From positions 434,001 to 498,000 of the forward strand of contig NZ_CP183303.1 in assembly GCF_048541585.1 (NCBI RefSeq): a DNA stretch of 64,000 bases, in the 5' to 3' direction. Below, in pieces: positions 1-13,520 of the stretch. The notes beneath the pieces were generated by a model. That model saw only the letters and a program-made list of their open reading frames with translations. It was not told the origin of the DNA and searched no databases. The stretch comes from Legionella_C sp048541585. Lineage in GTDB: Bacteria > Pseudomonadota > Gammaproteobacteria > Legionellales > Legionellaceae. How positions within the stretch are numbered: the stretch's first letter is position 1; each line of letters opens with the position of its first letter. Both the position numbers and the translations under genes were made by a program.

Positions 1-1583
1 GAATCTTGTTCTAAATTTAGCGCGGCTTCTTGTAAATTCTGTGCATGAGCGGCGCTTTTTTGCTGCGCTGGCGATGCTTGTACTTCATTAAAATCAAAAC
101 TAAGTTTAATTCTTTGCTGATAATAATTAGATAAAGCTTGTTCAATACGTTCTGTTATATTAGGAGTAAAAAGTGAACGGTGACCCTTATCAACGCGTAA
201 TTTAATCTCTCCAGCTGATTTACTAAGTAGCTCTGCATTTTCAGTAGCTGTTTGTGCTAAACCTGTTAATTGCAGTTTTTTAAGTATCATACTCCAATTT
301 TCAGTTAATGTAGAGGATGCTATTGGTGTAGGGGAATCTATAGTCTTGTTAACTAATGGCTTAGTTTCTTCTAAGTTAATTGCAACTTCTGCAGTTTTTT
401 GTGCTTGAGTTTCTTGTGGTTGATTACTAGCCAAGGGCGGAAAAGTTATACTTTGTTCACTTTTATTGTTACGTTCATAAGTCAAAACAGGTGTAGGCAA
501 TGTTTCAGCAGGTTTAAAAGTAAACATACGCAATATAGCCATTTCAAAACCAATTGCTAGAGTAGGTGCTAGATGAATTTCTTCCGTACTTTTAAGACCA
601 ATTTGATAGAATAGTTGTACATCTTCTGGTTTAAATTTTACTGCAAGGGCTTTGAGCTCAGCAGAATAATTATTTAAAGTATTATTAGGCGGTAAATGCT
701 GGATAATGGTTATAGTATGTAAATAAGTTAGCAGTTCATCGAGAACAAAATTAAATTGCCCGCCTTCCTTAGCAATTTGCTGGCTAATTTGAATTAATTG
801 TACAGCGTTTACGTCGGCAAGCGCTTGTAAAATTTGGAGTGCATAATCTTGTTGTGTATAACCTAAAATAGCTCTAACTTCTTCAGCCGTTAATGTAGTA
901 GAGCTGGCTAAAGCCTGATCTAACAAGCTTAAAGCATCTCTCATACTTCCTTGCGCTGCTTTTGCTAAGAGTTGGAGCGCTTCTTCTTCAAAAGAAAAGT
1001 TTTCTGCTTGTAAGATTGTTTTTAATTGATTAACAATTGTTTCAGCTGATAAGTGCCTAAGATTAAATTGTAAACAACGAGAAAGAACTGTTATAGGTAG
1101 TTTTTGCGGATCGGTTGTTGCGAATAAAAATTTAACGTGTTCAGGTGGCTCTTCTAACGTTTTAAGTAACGCATTAAAACTATGCTGAGAAAGCATATGA
1201 ACTTCATCAATAAGATAAATTTTATAACGTCCACTTGTAGGCGCATATTGCACATTTTCTAATAATTCGCGTGTATCTTCTACGCGTGTCTTTGAAGCCG
1301 CGTCGATTTCTATTAAATCAATAAAGCGCCCTTGCTCAACGGCTACACAAGCTTCACATTCTAAACAGGGATCTGCGCTTACTCCCTTTTCACAATTGAG
1401 CGCTTTTGCTATAAGACGAGCGATACTAGTTTTACCAACGCCACGTGTGCCAGTAAAAAGATAAGCATGATGTAAGCGTTGTTGATTAAGAGAATTCGTT
1501 AACGCTTTATTAATGTGCTCTTGGCCAACCAATTGCAAAAAAGTGCGCGGTCGCCATTTTCGTGCTAGCGCAAGATAACTCAT
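1..1583 (-). CDS. dnaX: DNA polymerase III subunit tau/gamma, 3' end outside window
   Basis: This is the clamp-loader ATPase subunit of the replicative polymerase; it begins with ATG at 1583 and the reading frame stays open to the left window edge, so the C-terminus is missing. The first 527 codons are visible. They show the Walker A loop GTRGVGKT (residues 45-52), the four zinc cysteines (64, 73, 76, 79), the DEVH Walker B box (126-129), an ATTDP sensor stretch and the SRC arginine-finger motif (168-170), all as in DnaX. A low-complexity Ala/Gln/Thr linker follows the ATPase and lid domains. I saw no classical slippery heptamer in the A-rich stretch near 392-397, so a gamma form made by frameshifting is not supported here, though it could lie beyond the edge. 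The SRP RNA sits just upstream, a common gammaproteobacterial arrangement. Confidence 0.97.
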   Translation of the reverse strand, partial: MSYLALARKWRPRTFLQLVGQEHINKALTNSLNQQRLHHAYLFTGTRGVGKTSIARLIAKALNCEKGVSADPCLECEACVAVEQGRFIDLIEIDAASKTRVEDTRELLENVQYAPTSGRYKIYLIDEVHMLSQHSFNALLKTLEEPPEHVKFLFATTDPQKLPITVLSRCLQFNLRHLSAETIVNQLKTILQAENFSFEEEALQLLAKAAQGSMRDALSLLDQALASSTTLTAEEVRAILGYTQQDYALQILQALADVNAVQLIQISQQIAKEGGQFNFVLDELLTYLHTITIIQHLPPNNTLNNYSAELKALAVKFKPEDVQLFYQIGLKSTEEIHLAPTLAIGFEMAILRMFTFKPAETLPTPVLTYERNNKSEQSITFPPLASNQPQETQAQKTAEVAINLEETKPLVNKTIDSPTPIASSTLTENWSMILKKLQLTGLAQTATENAELLSKSAGEIKLRVDKGHRSLFTPNITERIEQALSNYYQQRIKLSFDFNEVQASPAQQKSAAHAQNLQEAALNLEQD

Positions 1584-1599
1584 AGATATTCACAAGTTA

Positions 1600-1713
1600 G
1601 GGCGGCAGCTCTAAGAGCCACACCTCGGCGCCCGCATCAATTGCTACCGCTGCTCCCTTCCAGGCCTGACGGGGTTCACAATCTAGCGTCGCGAGGGGAC
1701 CCAAAGAGCCACC
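1600..1713 (-). ncRNA. ffs: 4.5S / signal recognition particle RNA (small bacterial type)
   Basis: Read on the minus strand, this 114-nt stretch contains the conserved SRP apical hairpin: CAGGCCTGGAAGGGAGCAGC, with the GGAA tetraloop region and the asymmetric internal loop that binds Ffh. The 5' end GGTGGCTCT pairs with AGAGCTGCC near the 3' end through GC, AU and GU pairs, closing the long single hairpin. The RNA acts with Ffh in co-translational membrane targeting. It lies 16 nt upstream of the dnaX start and in the same orientation, so it may share a promoter region with dnaX. End positions are set by the terminal stem and may be off by a few bases. Confidence 0.93.
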
Positions 1714-1991
1714 ATTATCGAGTGGTGAAGATTAGCAAAGAAAAGGAAAAATTACTAGTAAATAATAAATTTTTTCAGGATTGATACTCAAATCGCAAAC
1801 GTTAATTAAGATAGTTAACTTAAATTAATTATTTTTATATAGTAATTATTCTCATTTAAATATACTCTGGAAGTCTTTTTTAGTTTTTCTAAAAATAACA
1901 TTGTCTTAAATCTTCATACTGTATTTATTGTAGTTTGAATTTTATTCAGTTTAATTAAGAAAAATGCTAACTTTTATTATTTTTGTTGCCA

Positions 1992-3281
1992 ATGATTAAA
2001 AATCGAGCTAAATTTGCTGCCATCACCGATAATGGCTTATCAAGCCGCTTCTTTTTATTTGATTTTATGCTATCTAACCAAAAGAAACTTATACCTTGGA
2101 TTAACTGGGGTATTGCGGTAAGTTTTGTGTTATCCCAGTTTTTCTTACAGGCTGCGTCTGGGTTAATGGCTGCATTTTGGCAAAAAGATTTTGCTCTAAA
2201 TACTACACAAGTAGGCTTTCTCTCATCAGTATTTTTTATTGCTTATGTCGGCATGCAAATCCCTGTAGGCCTTGCTTATGATCGTTTTGGAGCTCGTAAA
2301 ATTTTACTTACAGCTTCTATCCTATTATGTTTAGGTACTTTTGGGCTGGGTTTCAGTCATAATTATTGGCAAGCTGTTATAGCAAGAATATTAATGGGTT
2401 TTGGTAGTTCATTTGGATTTGTTGGTATGCTTTATACCACTTCTTCTTGGTTTTCTAGCCGGTATTTTGCCTTATTAGTTGGGCTTGCCGAAACATTGGC
2501 AATGATTGGTGTGGCATTAGCTGAAATAATAATGGCTTGGGTAATTAGTCATTATGGTTGGCGCGTGATGCTGTATATCGCTGGCAGCGGTATGTTTCTA
2601 ATCAATTTTTTAATTTATATTTTTGTTCGTGACCGAAAAACTAATCAGTCGAAAGCAAAGAAGGCAATTGCTTTAAAAGACGCTTTACTAAAAACTATAC
2701 GTAATAAACAAGTCTGGTTTGCAGGGTTATATGGTTTTGCTACCTTTGCTGTTATTAACGTTGTTGTTGGCTTATGGGGTATTCCCTTTATGACTCAATA
2801 TCATAAATTGTCTTTGCCAACTGCAAGCTCGATGATGTCAATGGTATTTATTGGTACTGCTATAGGCGGGCCTTTTAATGCTTGGTTTGTGGAGCGCTGG
2901 TTAAATGGACGTTGGCTAAATCGAAGATTTGCAACAACCTTATTTGCTATTATTACTGCCATATTATTTAGCGCTTTAATTTACATGCCTTATTTATCTG
3001 TTAAGTTAGGTTTTGTACTTCTTTTTTTAATTGGCTTTTTTTCTTCAATTTATATTCAAGTTTTTGCTATTGTAAAAGATCATACTGAACCCAGTGTGCG
3101 AGCTACGGCGCTAGCGACAACTAATATGCTCCTTATGGCCAGTGCACCAATATTACAACCTATAATAGGTAAGCTTCTCGCAATAAACTACAGTTTTCCG
3201 CAAGCACTATCTTTATTAGTATTTATCTTCATAATTGCTATTGGTTTATCGTTTGGGCTTGATAAAAAAGAACTTGCTTAG
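1992..3281 (+). CDS. Major facilitator superfamily transporter
   Basis: This is a 12-helix secondary transporter of unknown substrate. The protein shows the MFS loop 2-3 signature in GLAYDRFGARK, an arginine-rich motif near helix 4 (ARILMGFG) and a second half with the same pattern of helices separated by a charged central loop (DRKTNQSKAKK). It resembles the Legionella MFS proteins of the NarK/Pht/UhpC-like groups, but I cannot assign a substrate. The ATG at 1992 is used as start; an in-frame TTG lies at 1983 and another ATG at 2067, and neither has a convincing ribosome binding site, so the N-terminus is uncertain. It stands alone: the upstream 270 bp to the SRP RNA are AT-rich with nothing recognised, and the rRNA promoter follows. 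Confidence 0.88.
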   Translation: MIKNRAKFAAITDNGLSSRFFLFDFMLSNQKKLIPWINWGIAVSFVLSQFFLQAASGLMAAFWQKDFALNTTQVGFLSSVFFIAYVGMQIPVGLAYDRFGARKILLTASILLCLGTFGLGFSHNYWQAVIARILMGFGSSFGFVGMLYTTSSWFSSRYFALLVGLAETLAMIGVALAEIIMAWVISHYGWRVMLYIAGSGMFLINFLIYIFVRDRKTNQSKAKKAIALKDALLKTIRNKQVWFAGLYGFATFAVINVVVGLWGIPFMTQYHKLSLPTASSMMSMVFIGTAIGGPFNAWFVERWLNGRWLNRRFATTLFAIITAILFSALIYMPYLSVKLGFVLLFLIGFFSSIYIQVFAIVKDHTEPSVRATALATTNMLLMASAPILQPIIGKLLAINYSFPQALSLLVFIFIIAIGLSFGLDKKELA

Positions 3282-3351
3282 AAGAATTTCTCTAAATTTA
3301 AGTTCTTAGAAATTATTTAGTAAATTTTTATGTAAAAAAGGAAAAAAGTAT

Positions 3352-3379
3352 TTGACAAGGAAGCTGAGATGAGTAGAAT
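3352..3379 (+). promoter_or_regulatory. rRNA operon promoter (sigma-70 type)
   Basis: A perfect -35 box TTGACA (3352-3357) and a -10 box TAGAAT (3374-3379) are separated by 16 bp. An AT-rich, A-tract stretch just upstream (about 3330-3350) resembles an UP element, and a GC-containing discriminator follows. Transcription should begin near 3386, giving a leader of about 110 nt before 16S. Confidence 0.8.
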
Positions 3380-3420
3380 ACGCATCACGCCTTCGGGGCA
3401 GAGTTCATTAAGAAGCGAAG

Positions 3421-3438
3421 AAACAAACTGTGTGGGCA
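3421..3438 (+). other. 16S precursor processing stem, left arm (right arm 5067-5084)
   Basis: These 18 bases before 16S are the exact reverse complement of 5067-5084 just after 16S. In the transcript the arms would pair and bring the two ends of the 16S precursor together, the usual RNase III substrate. There is no mismatch over 18 bp. Confidence 0.85.
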
Positions 3439-3498
3439 TCTTTGAGATGCTTTGAGAGATGAAAAAGATTAGTCAGATAAACTGACGCTAATGAGATT

Positions 3499-5042
<1,544 letters not shown>

Positions 5043-5187
5043 CTATAAAATCAAGCATCGATAAGGTGCCCACACAGTTTGTTTGTAACAGTAGTAGCGT
5101 GCGTTTTATACATAGTATTTATCTATGGTTAATTCATATAGTATCCAATTTATAAATATTAAAATTTAATAGTTTAATGCCGCCATT

Positions 5188-5264
<77 letters not shown>

Positions 5265-5333
5265 ATCTGTTTCTTGGAGTTTCCAGATAAAAATACATTT
5301 TGCAAAAGTGTTGTTTTATCTGGATAAACCAGA

Positions 5334-5352
5334 CGTTCATTAACAATTAGGT
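5334..5352 (+). promoter_or_regulatory. boxA-like antitermination site in the 16S-23S spacer
   Basis: The sequence CGTTCATTAACAATTAGG resembles the E. coli rRNA boxA and flank (TGCTCTTTAACAATT), in the expected place between the spacer tRNA and 23S. By analogy it would recruit NusB/NusE to prevent premature termination. The upstream part of the box deviates, so this is a moderate call. Confidence 0.5.
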
Positions 5353-5478
5353 AAAGATTAACAAATAAAGATGATTGAAATTGTCTGGCGGGCAACTGTT
5401 GGATGAGAGTAGATTGTCGCGAGGTAACACAAGCGAACTTTAGTGTGATATGTAATGACTTTAATCGTTTAACGGTGA

Positions 5479-5490
5479 TTGAGGTTATAT

Positions 5491-5497
<7 letters not shown>
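5479..5497 (+). other. 23S precursor processing stem, left arm (right arm 8382-8400)
   Basis: These 19 bases, which include the first seven of 23S, are the exact reverse complement of 8382-8400 at and beyond the 23S 3' end. The arms form the base stem of the 23S precursor and would be the RNase III processing site. Confidence 0.85.
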
Positions 5498-8390
<2,893 letters not shown>

Positions 8391-8485
8391 ATAACCTCAA
8401 GCGCTGTGACGTGTGGAAGGTTATAAGGCACCTAAACGCGTGTGTGACGTTAATCTTTACCGGCTTTTTTTAAAGCCAACCGGTT

Positions 8486-8605
8486 TTCCTGGCGACTATA
8501 GCAATTTGGAACCACCTGATTCCATCCCGAACTCAGCAGTGAAACAGATTCGCGCCGATGATAGTGTGGGGTTTCCCCATGTGAAAGTAGGTCATCGCCA
8601 GGGTT
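8486..8605 (+). rRNA. rrf: 5S ribosomal RNA
   Basis: A 120-nt 5S gene: the 5' CCTGGCG pairs with CGCCAGG at the 3' end, and the conserved CCCGAACTCAGCAGTGAAAC and GCGCCGATGATAGTGTGGGG stretches are present. A small hairpin (GGCTTT/AAAGCC) just upstream at about 8463-8476 may help to release it from the precursor. Confidence 0.96.
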
Positions 8606-8613
8606 TTATTCTT

Positions 8614-8638
8614 AAAGCGGCTTTAAGCCGCTTTTTTT
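8614..8638 (+). terminator. Intrinsic terminator of the rRNA operon
   Basis: A perfect 8-bp stem AAAGCGGC/GCCGCTTT with loop TTTAA is followed by a T run, right after 5S. Confidence 0.92.
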
Positions 8639-8715
8639 ATTTTATCTTCCTCCTATTGAAGCTTGCACTGTAATCGATATATATTATTCCCCTAGAATTT
8701 AATTTGTAGTTAGTT

Positions 8716-9399
8716 ATGATTGTTCAAATAGAAGGCTTCCAAGTTGAACTCACCAGAAAGCCAGTTAAATATATAAATTTACGGATAACGTCTCAAGGGA
8801 ACATTAAAGTTAGTGCTCCTAAACGCTCCTCTCTAAGCAGTATTTCTCGCTTTGTAAAAGATAAATCAGATTGGATCGTAAATAACCAAGAACGTTTAAA
8901 AAGTAAAGAGACAATTATTAACTTGCATTTACGCGAGGGTGAAAATCACTTTTTTCTAGGTAAGCGTTATAAGTTACTTCTTAAGCAAAGTACAACTAAA
9001 AGTGAAATTGTCCTTAATGAACCTTATTTGTATTGCTATGCTCCCAATATAAACTCCGATATAAAACAAGCAACCTTGCACAATTGGTATCGTAAGCAAA
9101 TGCTAGCGCTTCTGCCCTCATTAATTAAAAAGTGGGAGCCTATTATTGGTGTGCATATTTTAGAATATGGCGTAAAAATAATGAAGACACGCTGGGGTTC
9201 TTGCAATACAGTTGCTAAAAGAATTTGGCTTAATCTTCATTTAATACAAAAACCACTTGTTTGTTTAGAATATGTTTTAGTTCATGAGATGGTTCATCTA
9301 CTCGAACCAAGCCATAATAAACGTTTTCATAGTTTAATGACACAATTTATGCCTAATTGGCCTGATTATAAATTGTTACTCAATACAAAATTAATTTAG
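8716..9399 (+). CDS. YgjP-type zinc metallopeptidase (DUF45 / M48-like)
   Basis: The protein has the compact N-terminal beta-rich region and C-terminal zinc site typical of the YgjP family. It carries RWGSCN near residue 155, followed by the metal-binding HEMVHLLEPSHNKRFH, where the two histidines of HExxH and a downstream histidine would bind zinc and the glutamate would be catalytic. The length (227 aa) is normal for the family. Substrates of these proteins are poorly known; the fold is shared with SprT and WSS1-type proteases. It stands alone between the rRNA terminator and a 220-bp AT-rich gap. The ATG at 8716 is the only sensible start. Confidence 0.88.
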   Translation: MIVQIEGFQVELTRKPVKYINLRITSQGNIKVSAPKRSSLSSISRFVKDKSDWIVNNQERLKSKETIINLHLREGENHFFLGKRYKLLLKQSTTKSEIVLNEPYLYCYAPNINSDIKQATLHNWYRKQMLALLPSLIKKWEPIIGVHILEYGVKIMKTRWGSCNTVAKRIWLNLHLIQKPLVCLEYVLVHEMVHLLEPSHNKRFHSLMTQFMPNWPDYKLLLNTKLI

Positions 9400-9621
9400 G
9401 TTATTTCAAAAATAATTTAAATATTTTATATCGTATTACTGGATGTGTCATTAATTACTTTTATAGTAAAAATTGAGATAGTTTAGCTTATATTAACCTG
9501 AGCGAGGCGAATAGTAGATTTATTTAATGAACTTAAATTTTATTTAGATAAATTTGCTTAATTGTTAGTTGAAAGCACTACTTGATAACATGCCCTAAAT
9601 ACAAACTAAGTAGGAATAGTA

Positions 9622-10533
9622 ATGAATATTTTAATTGCAGGAGGCTCAGGATTTATTGGTCAGGAGTTGGCAAAAGCGTTACAAGATAAGCATCACCTTA
9701 CTATTGTAGGTAGGGATAAAAATAAACTTAAAACAATATTTCCTGCCTCTATATCGCTTATAACTTGGCCTGAGCTTACCCAATTATCAGCTCAAGATTA
9801 TGATGTAGTTATTAATCTAAGTGGTTACAATATTGCCGCTTCTCGTTGGAGCGATGATGTCAAGCAGAAAATTATAAATTCACGTGTTAGCACTACAACT
9901 AAATTAATAGATTGGATTATAAAATCAAAGGCTAAACCAAGACTTTTTGTTGCTAATGCGGTAGGAATTTATGGTGCGCAAGATAAGGATGATGTAAGTT
10001 CTTTTGATGAAAATTCTATTATTAATATGACACAGCCACGTGATTTTCTTAGTGAAATAGGAATAAAGTGGCAACAAGCCTTACCGCCTGCAGTTGATTA
10101 CGGATTAAACACGGTAACTACACGTTTTGGTGTTGTTTTAAAGGAAGGCGAAGGAATTTTAAAAAAATTGAATTTAAGTTTTAAACTTGGTGCAGGAAGT
10201 ATCATTGGCGATGGGCAGCAAGTAATATCTTGGGTACATATTAAGGATGTCATTGCCGCTTTTATTTTTCTACTTAATCACACTGATCTTCAAGGTCCAT
10301 TTAATGTTACTTCTCCAAATCCCGTGACGCAAAAAGAATTTGCCAAAGCGTTAGCGAATTCAATGCATAGACCCTTGTTTTTTAAAATGCCCGCTTCTTT
10401 AGTTAAATTATTATTCGGTGAAATGGGTGATTATTTACTTTTACAAGGTCAGCGTGTGATACCTAAGCGGCTATTAGAAGCAGGTTTTAAATTTGATTAT
10501 CCTTATATTGATGAGGCGTTGCGGGCAAATTAA
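9622..10533 (+). CDS. YfcH-type NAD(P)-binding epimerase family protein
   Basis: This 303-aa protein begins with a Rossmann dinucleotide motif GGSGFIG at residues 7-13 and continues with the extended-SDR pattern of the YfcH/TIGR01777 family: VINLSGYNI, RWSDDVKQKI, SRVSTT, ANAVGIYG and RFGVVL. The C-terminal part, with FNVTSPNPVTQKEFAKAL and the DUF1731-like tail, is also typical. The physiological substrate of this family is not established, although a sugar-nucleotide or quinone-type role has been suggested from the fold. It is convergent with the carbonic anhydrase gene, the stop codons being separated by one base. SD: TAGGAATAGTA before ATG 9622. Confidence 0.88.
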   Translation: MNILIAGGSGFIGQELAKALQDKHHLTIVGRDKNKLKTIFPASISLITWPELTQLSAQDYDVVINLSGYNIAASRWSDDVKQKIINSRVSTTTKLIDWIIKSKAKPRLFVANAVGIYGAQDKDDVSSFDENSIINMTQPRDFLSEIGIKWQQALPPAVDYGLNTVTTRFGVVLKEGEGILKKLNLSFKLGAGSIIGDGQQVISWVHIKDVIAAFIFLLNHTDLQGPFNVTSPNPVTQKEFAKALANSMHRPLFFKMPASLVKLLFGEMGDYLLLQGQRVIPKRLLEAGFKFDYPYIDEALRAN

Positions 10534-10534
10534 G

Positions 10535-11074
10535 TTATTTATTTTTAGCTTGCGATAAATATCTATTTTTCAAGCGAATATAATGCTCTGCTGAGTATTT
10601 AAGGTGTTCTAATTCTCCTGTAGTGAGTACTCTAATAGCTTTTGCAGGACTTCCTAAATATAGATAGCCACTTTGCAAGCGCTTTCCGGGTGGGATGAGA
10701 GCGCCTGCACCGATAATAACTTTTTCTTCTATATATACATCATCCAGCACTAAAGCGCCCATTCCTATAAGGCAGTAATCTTCAATAGTGCAGGCGTGTA
10801 AAACCGCTTGATGGCCAACTGTGATTTTTTTGCCGAGGATAAGTGGACGCCCGCCTGGCGTAAATGGCCCATCGTGGGTTACATGTAAAACAGCAGCATC
10901 TTGAATATTAGTGCCTTCACCTATATGGATAGAATTAACATCTCCACGAATAACAGCCATTGGCCATACTGAGACATCATTGGCAAGCTCTACATCCCCA
11001 ATTACTGTAGCAGTAGGGTCAATATAGACCTCGTTACCTAAAGTAGGAGTCTTATTTTCAAAAGAACGAATCAT
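10535..11074 (-). CDS. Gamma-type carbonic anhydrase family protein (left-handed beta-helix)
   Basis: This 179-aa protein consists mostly of the hexapeptide repeats that build a left-handed beta-helix, as in the YrdA/CaiE/PaaY and CamH group. Candidate metal-binding histidines lie in LHVTHDG and GHQAVLH, spaced as expected for the trimeric zinc or iron site. The family hydrates CO2 in some members, while others are inactive or act in unrelated pathways, so activity is inferred. It follows gor on the same strand with a 7-nt gap, so the two are probably co-transcribed. Confidence 0.87.
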   Translation of the reverse strand: MIRSFENKTPTLGNEVYIDPTATVIGDVELANDVSVWPMAVIRGDVNSIHIGEGTNIQDAAVLHVTHDGPFTPGGRPLILGKKITVGHQAVLHACTIEDYCLIGMGALVLDDVYIEEKVIIGAGALIPPGKRLQSGYLYLGSPAKAIRVLTTGELEHLKYSAEHYIRLKNRYLSQAKNK

Positions 11075-11081
11075 GTTAAAC

Positions 11082-12431
11082 TCAAGTTAAAGTCACGAAT
11101 TCTTCAGCGCTAGTAGGATGAATAGCAACAGTATTATCAAAATCACGTTTACAAGCGCCCATTTTGACAGCTACACCAAAGCCTTGCAACATTTCATCAG
11201 CACCATAACCAATGACGTGTAAGCCGATAATCTTTTCCTCACTACCTAGCGTAATTAATTTCATTGCTGTCGGTAATTTTTGTTCACTTAATGCATCAAA
11301 CATAGGATTAAATCGAGTTTTATAAACTTTAATTTTTTCAGCACCAAATTGGTTTAAAGCTTCTTCCTCACTAAGGCCTACACTGCCAATAGGTGGATGG
11401 GTAAAAACAACTGAGCAAATATTTTTATAGTCTAAATATGCCTCTTTTTGCCCACCAAATAAGCGATCGCAAAGCCTGCGGCCAGCAGCAATAGCAACGG
11501 GGGTTAATGCTGGCGCATCGATAACATCACCAATAGCATAAATACCTGGTACGCTAGTGTTTTGATATTTATCAACTTTAATTAAGCCTCTATGATCATG
11601 TACAACACCGATTTTATCTAAATTTAAATTAAATGTTCTTGGTGAGCGACCCACTGCGGCAATAACTACGTCAATATCAGAAATAACGGATCCACTTTTA
11701 CAATGAATAGTTTTTTTACCATCTGGCTGAAGATTAATAGCCTGAGCGCGGTGATTTAAATGAACGTCTAAACCTTGTAATTTCATAATCTCAAGTAGAG
11801 TATTACCTAGCATGTCATCAAAGCGGCTAAGTGGATGAGTACCCCGAATTAATAGATGAGTTCTAACATCTAAACCATGTAATACTCCAGCTAGCTCAAC
11901 ACCAATGTAACCACTGCCAATAATAGCAGCACTACTTGGTTTCTCTGTTAAATTGAAAAACCCATCCGAGGTAATGGCATGTTCAATGCCTATTAGATCA
12001 TCTGGGAGGGTAGGCTCCCCTCCTGTAGCAATAATAATATGTGGCGCCTGATACCTCTTTCCAGCAACGGAAATGGTTTGTTTATCAACAAACAATCCTT
12101 CTCCTTGCAAATGAGTAATATTATATTGCGTAAAACGACTAAGATAAATCTCCCGAAGCCTTGCAATATAAGCTTCGCGCTTGGCTACTAAGGTAGGCCA
12201 ATCTAGTTCTACATCAACAGGTGAAAATCCATAGTCTGGTGCTTTGTGTAAATGCTCTGCAATTAAAGAAGCATTAAACATAACCTTTTTAGGCACACAA
12301 CCTAAATTAACACAGGTTCCGCCTAAATAAAATTTTTCAACTACAGCAACCTTAGCTCCATGTTTTGCTGCCCGAACAGCGCTAGCAATTCCACCGCTTC
12401 CTCCCCCTAAAACAATTAAATCAAAATCCAT
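11082..12431 (-). CDS. gor: Glutathione-disulfide reductase
   Basis: A cytosolic FAD flavoprotein that regenerates GSH from GSSG with NADPH. It shows the FAD motif GGGSGG at residues 9-14, the redox-active disulfide GGTCVNLGCVPKK, the second nucleotide motif GSGYIGVELAG, an arginine-containing NADPH loop, the FAD motif IYAIGDV, and the C-terminal HPTSAEEFVTL with the active-site histidine-glutamate pair of the partner subunit. The length (449 aa) is normal. The HPTSAEEF end and NADPH arginine favour glutathione reductase over lipoamide dehydrogenase. It is the first gene of a two-gene unit with the gamma carbonic anhydrase. Confidence 0.93.
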   Translation of the reverse strand: MDFDLIVLGGGSGGIASAVRAAKHGAKVAVVEKFYLGGTCVNLGCVPKKVMFNASLIAEHLHKAPDYGFSPVDVELDWPTLVAKREAYIARLREIYLSRFTQYNITHLQGEGLFVDKQTISVAGKRYQAPHIIIATGGEPTLPDDLIGIEHAITSDGFFNLTEKPSSAAIIGSGYIGVELAGVLHGLDVRTHLLIRGTHPLSRFDDMLGNTLLEIMKLQGLDVHLNHRAQAINLQPDGKKTIHCKSGSVISDIDVVIAAVGRSPRTFNLNLDKIGVVHDHRGLIKVDKYQNTSVPGIYAIGDVIDAPALTPVAIAAGRRLCDRLFGGQKEAYLDYKNICSVVFTHPPIGSVGLSEEEALNQFGAEKIKVYKTRFNPMFDALSEQKLPTAMKLITLGSEEKIIGLHVIGYGADEMLQGFGVAVKMGACKRDFDNTVAIHPTSAEEFVTLT

Positions 12432-12575
12432 TACCTACTCTCTAATTAAAACTACCTACTAACTACTTTAGCTAGCCAAATTATTTTCTTCAACAATTAA
12501 TAAGAATACTTTGAAATTTGCCGAAAACTTAAATTAGCGCCATTATAATTATTAACTGGATATAATTTATTGTTC

Positions 12576-13520
12576 ATGAACTTAAAATTAATCATACTGA
12601 TTTTAGTTGTTCTAACTTTCCTAGGCTGCAATCGACCAAAAGAGGCAGCTTATCAAGGTTATATTGAAGGTGAAAATATTTATCTTGCTTCGCCTTATTC
12701 AGGCATTTTAGAAAAATTAGCTGTTCAGCGAGGGCAATTGGTACAGAAGAATCAATTTTTATTTGCTCTAGACCCTAACCCGCAAGCATTTATTATTAAA
12801 CAATATCAAGCTCAAATGAACCAGGCAGAACATGTGCTGCAAGATTTACTAAATCCACGACGTACTCAAGAAATTGCTGCGATTGAAGCACAAATAGAAC
12901 AGGTTAATGCGCAGTTGGAATTATCTCAAGTTGGGGTTAAGCGTTATCAACAGCTTTATGAGCGTCATGTCGTAGCAAAGGACGTTTATGATGAAGTCGT
13001 TTCACGCTATCAGCAACTATTAAAAAGCAAAGAGCAATTTCAAGCTAATCTAAACTTAGCAAAACAGGGTAGCCGCGTTGAACAAATTAGAGCGCAACAA
13101 GCACAAATAATATCCCTTAGGGAAAAGCTTAGCGATGCTGTTTGGCAACTTAGGCAGAAAAAATTAAGTGCACCTGACGCAGGTGTTATATTTGATACCT
13201 ATTATCGTGAAGGTGAGTTTGTTGGTAGTCAGCAGCCTGTAGTTTCTCTATTAACTCCTAAAAATGTATATATTGAATTCTTTGTGCCTGTCGATCAATT
13301 AACAACTATTAAAGTCGGGCAGGTAATTAAGTTTAAATGCTATAGCTGTAATCAAGCTAGTCAAGCAACTATCAGCTATATTTCGCCTGAAGCTGAATAT
13401 CTTCCGCCACTAGTTTATAGTCGTGAAAATGATAATAAATTGGTATTTCGAATTAAAGCTAATATGATAATGTTTAATCAATATAAACCTGGCCAACCGG
13501 TGACCATCTATCTACCATGA
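12576..13520 (+). CDS. HlyD-family periplasmic adaptor, predicted lipoprotein (YbhG-like)
   Basis: This adaptor protein would couple the inner-membrane ABC exporter that follows to an outer-membrane channel. The N-terminus MNLKLIILILVVLTFLGC is a lipoprotein signal peptide whose lipobox ends in Cys18. A split biotinyl-lipoyl-like domain (GYIEGENIYLASPYSGIL and SAPDAGVIFDTYYREGEF) flanks a long glutamine-rich alpha-helical hairpin of about 130 residues. The ATG at 12576 is chosen because it gives a clean signal peptide. Its end overlaps the ATPase start by 4 bp, so the adaptor, ATPase and permease form one operon. Confidence 0.88.
   Translation: MNLKLIILILVVLTFLGCNRPKEAAYQGYIEGENIYLASPYSGILEKLAVQRGQLVQKNQFLFALDPNPQAFIIKQYQAQMNQAEHVLQDLLNPRRTQEIAAIEAQIEQVNAQLELSQVGVKRYQQLYERHVVAKDVYDEVVSRYQQLLKSKEQFQANLNLAKQGSRVEQIRAQQAQIISLREKLSDAVWQLRQKKLSAPDAGVIFDTYYREGEFVGSQQPVVSLLTPKNVYIEFFVPVDQLTTIKVGQVIKFKCYSCNQASQATISYISPEAEYLPPLVYSRENDNKLVFRIKANMIMFNQYKPGQPVTIYLP

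Noticed and set aside
380..410. Programmed frameshift in dnaX giving the gamma subunit
   Set aside because: The A6 stretch is in the phase A-AAA-ACT and not A-AAA-AAG, with no clear stimulatory elements seen; the needed downstream part is also outside the window.
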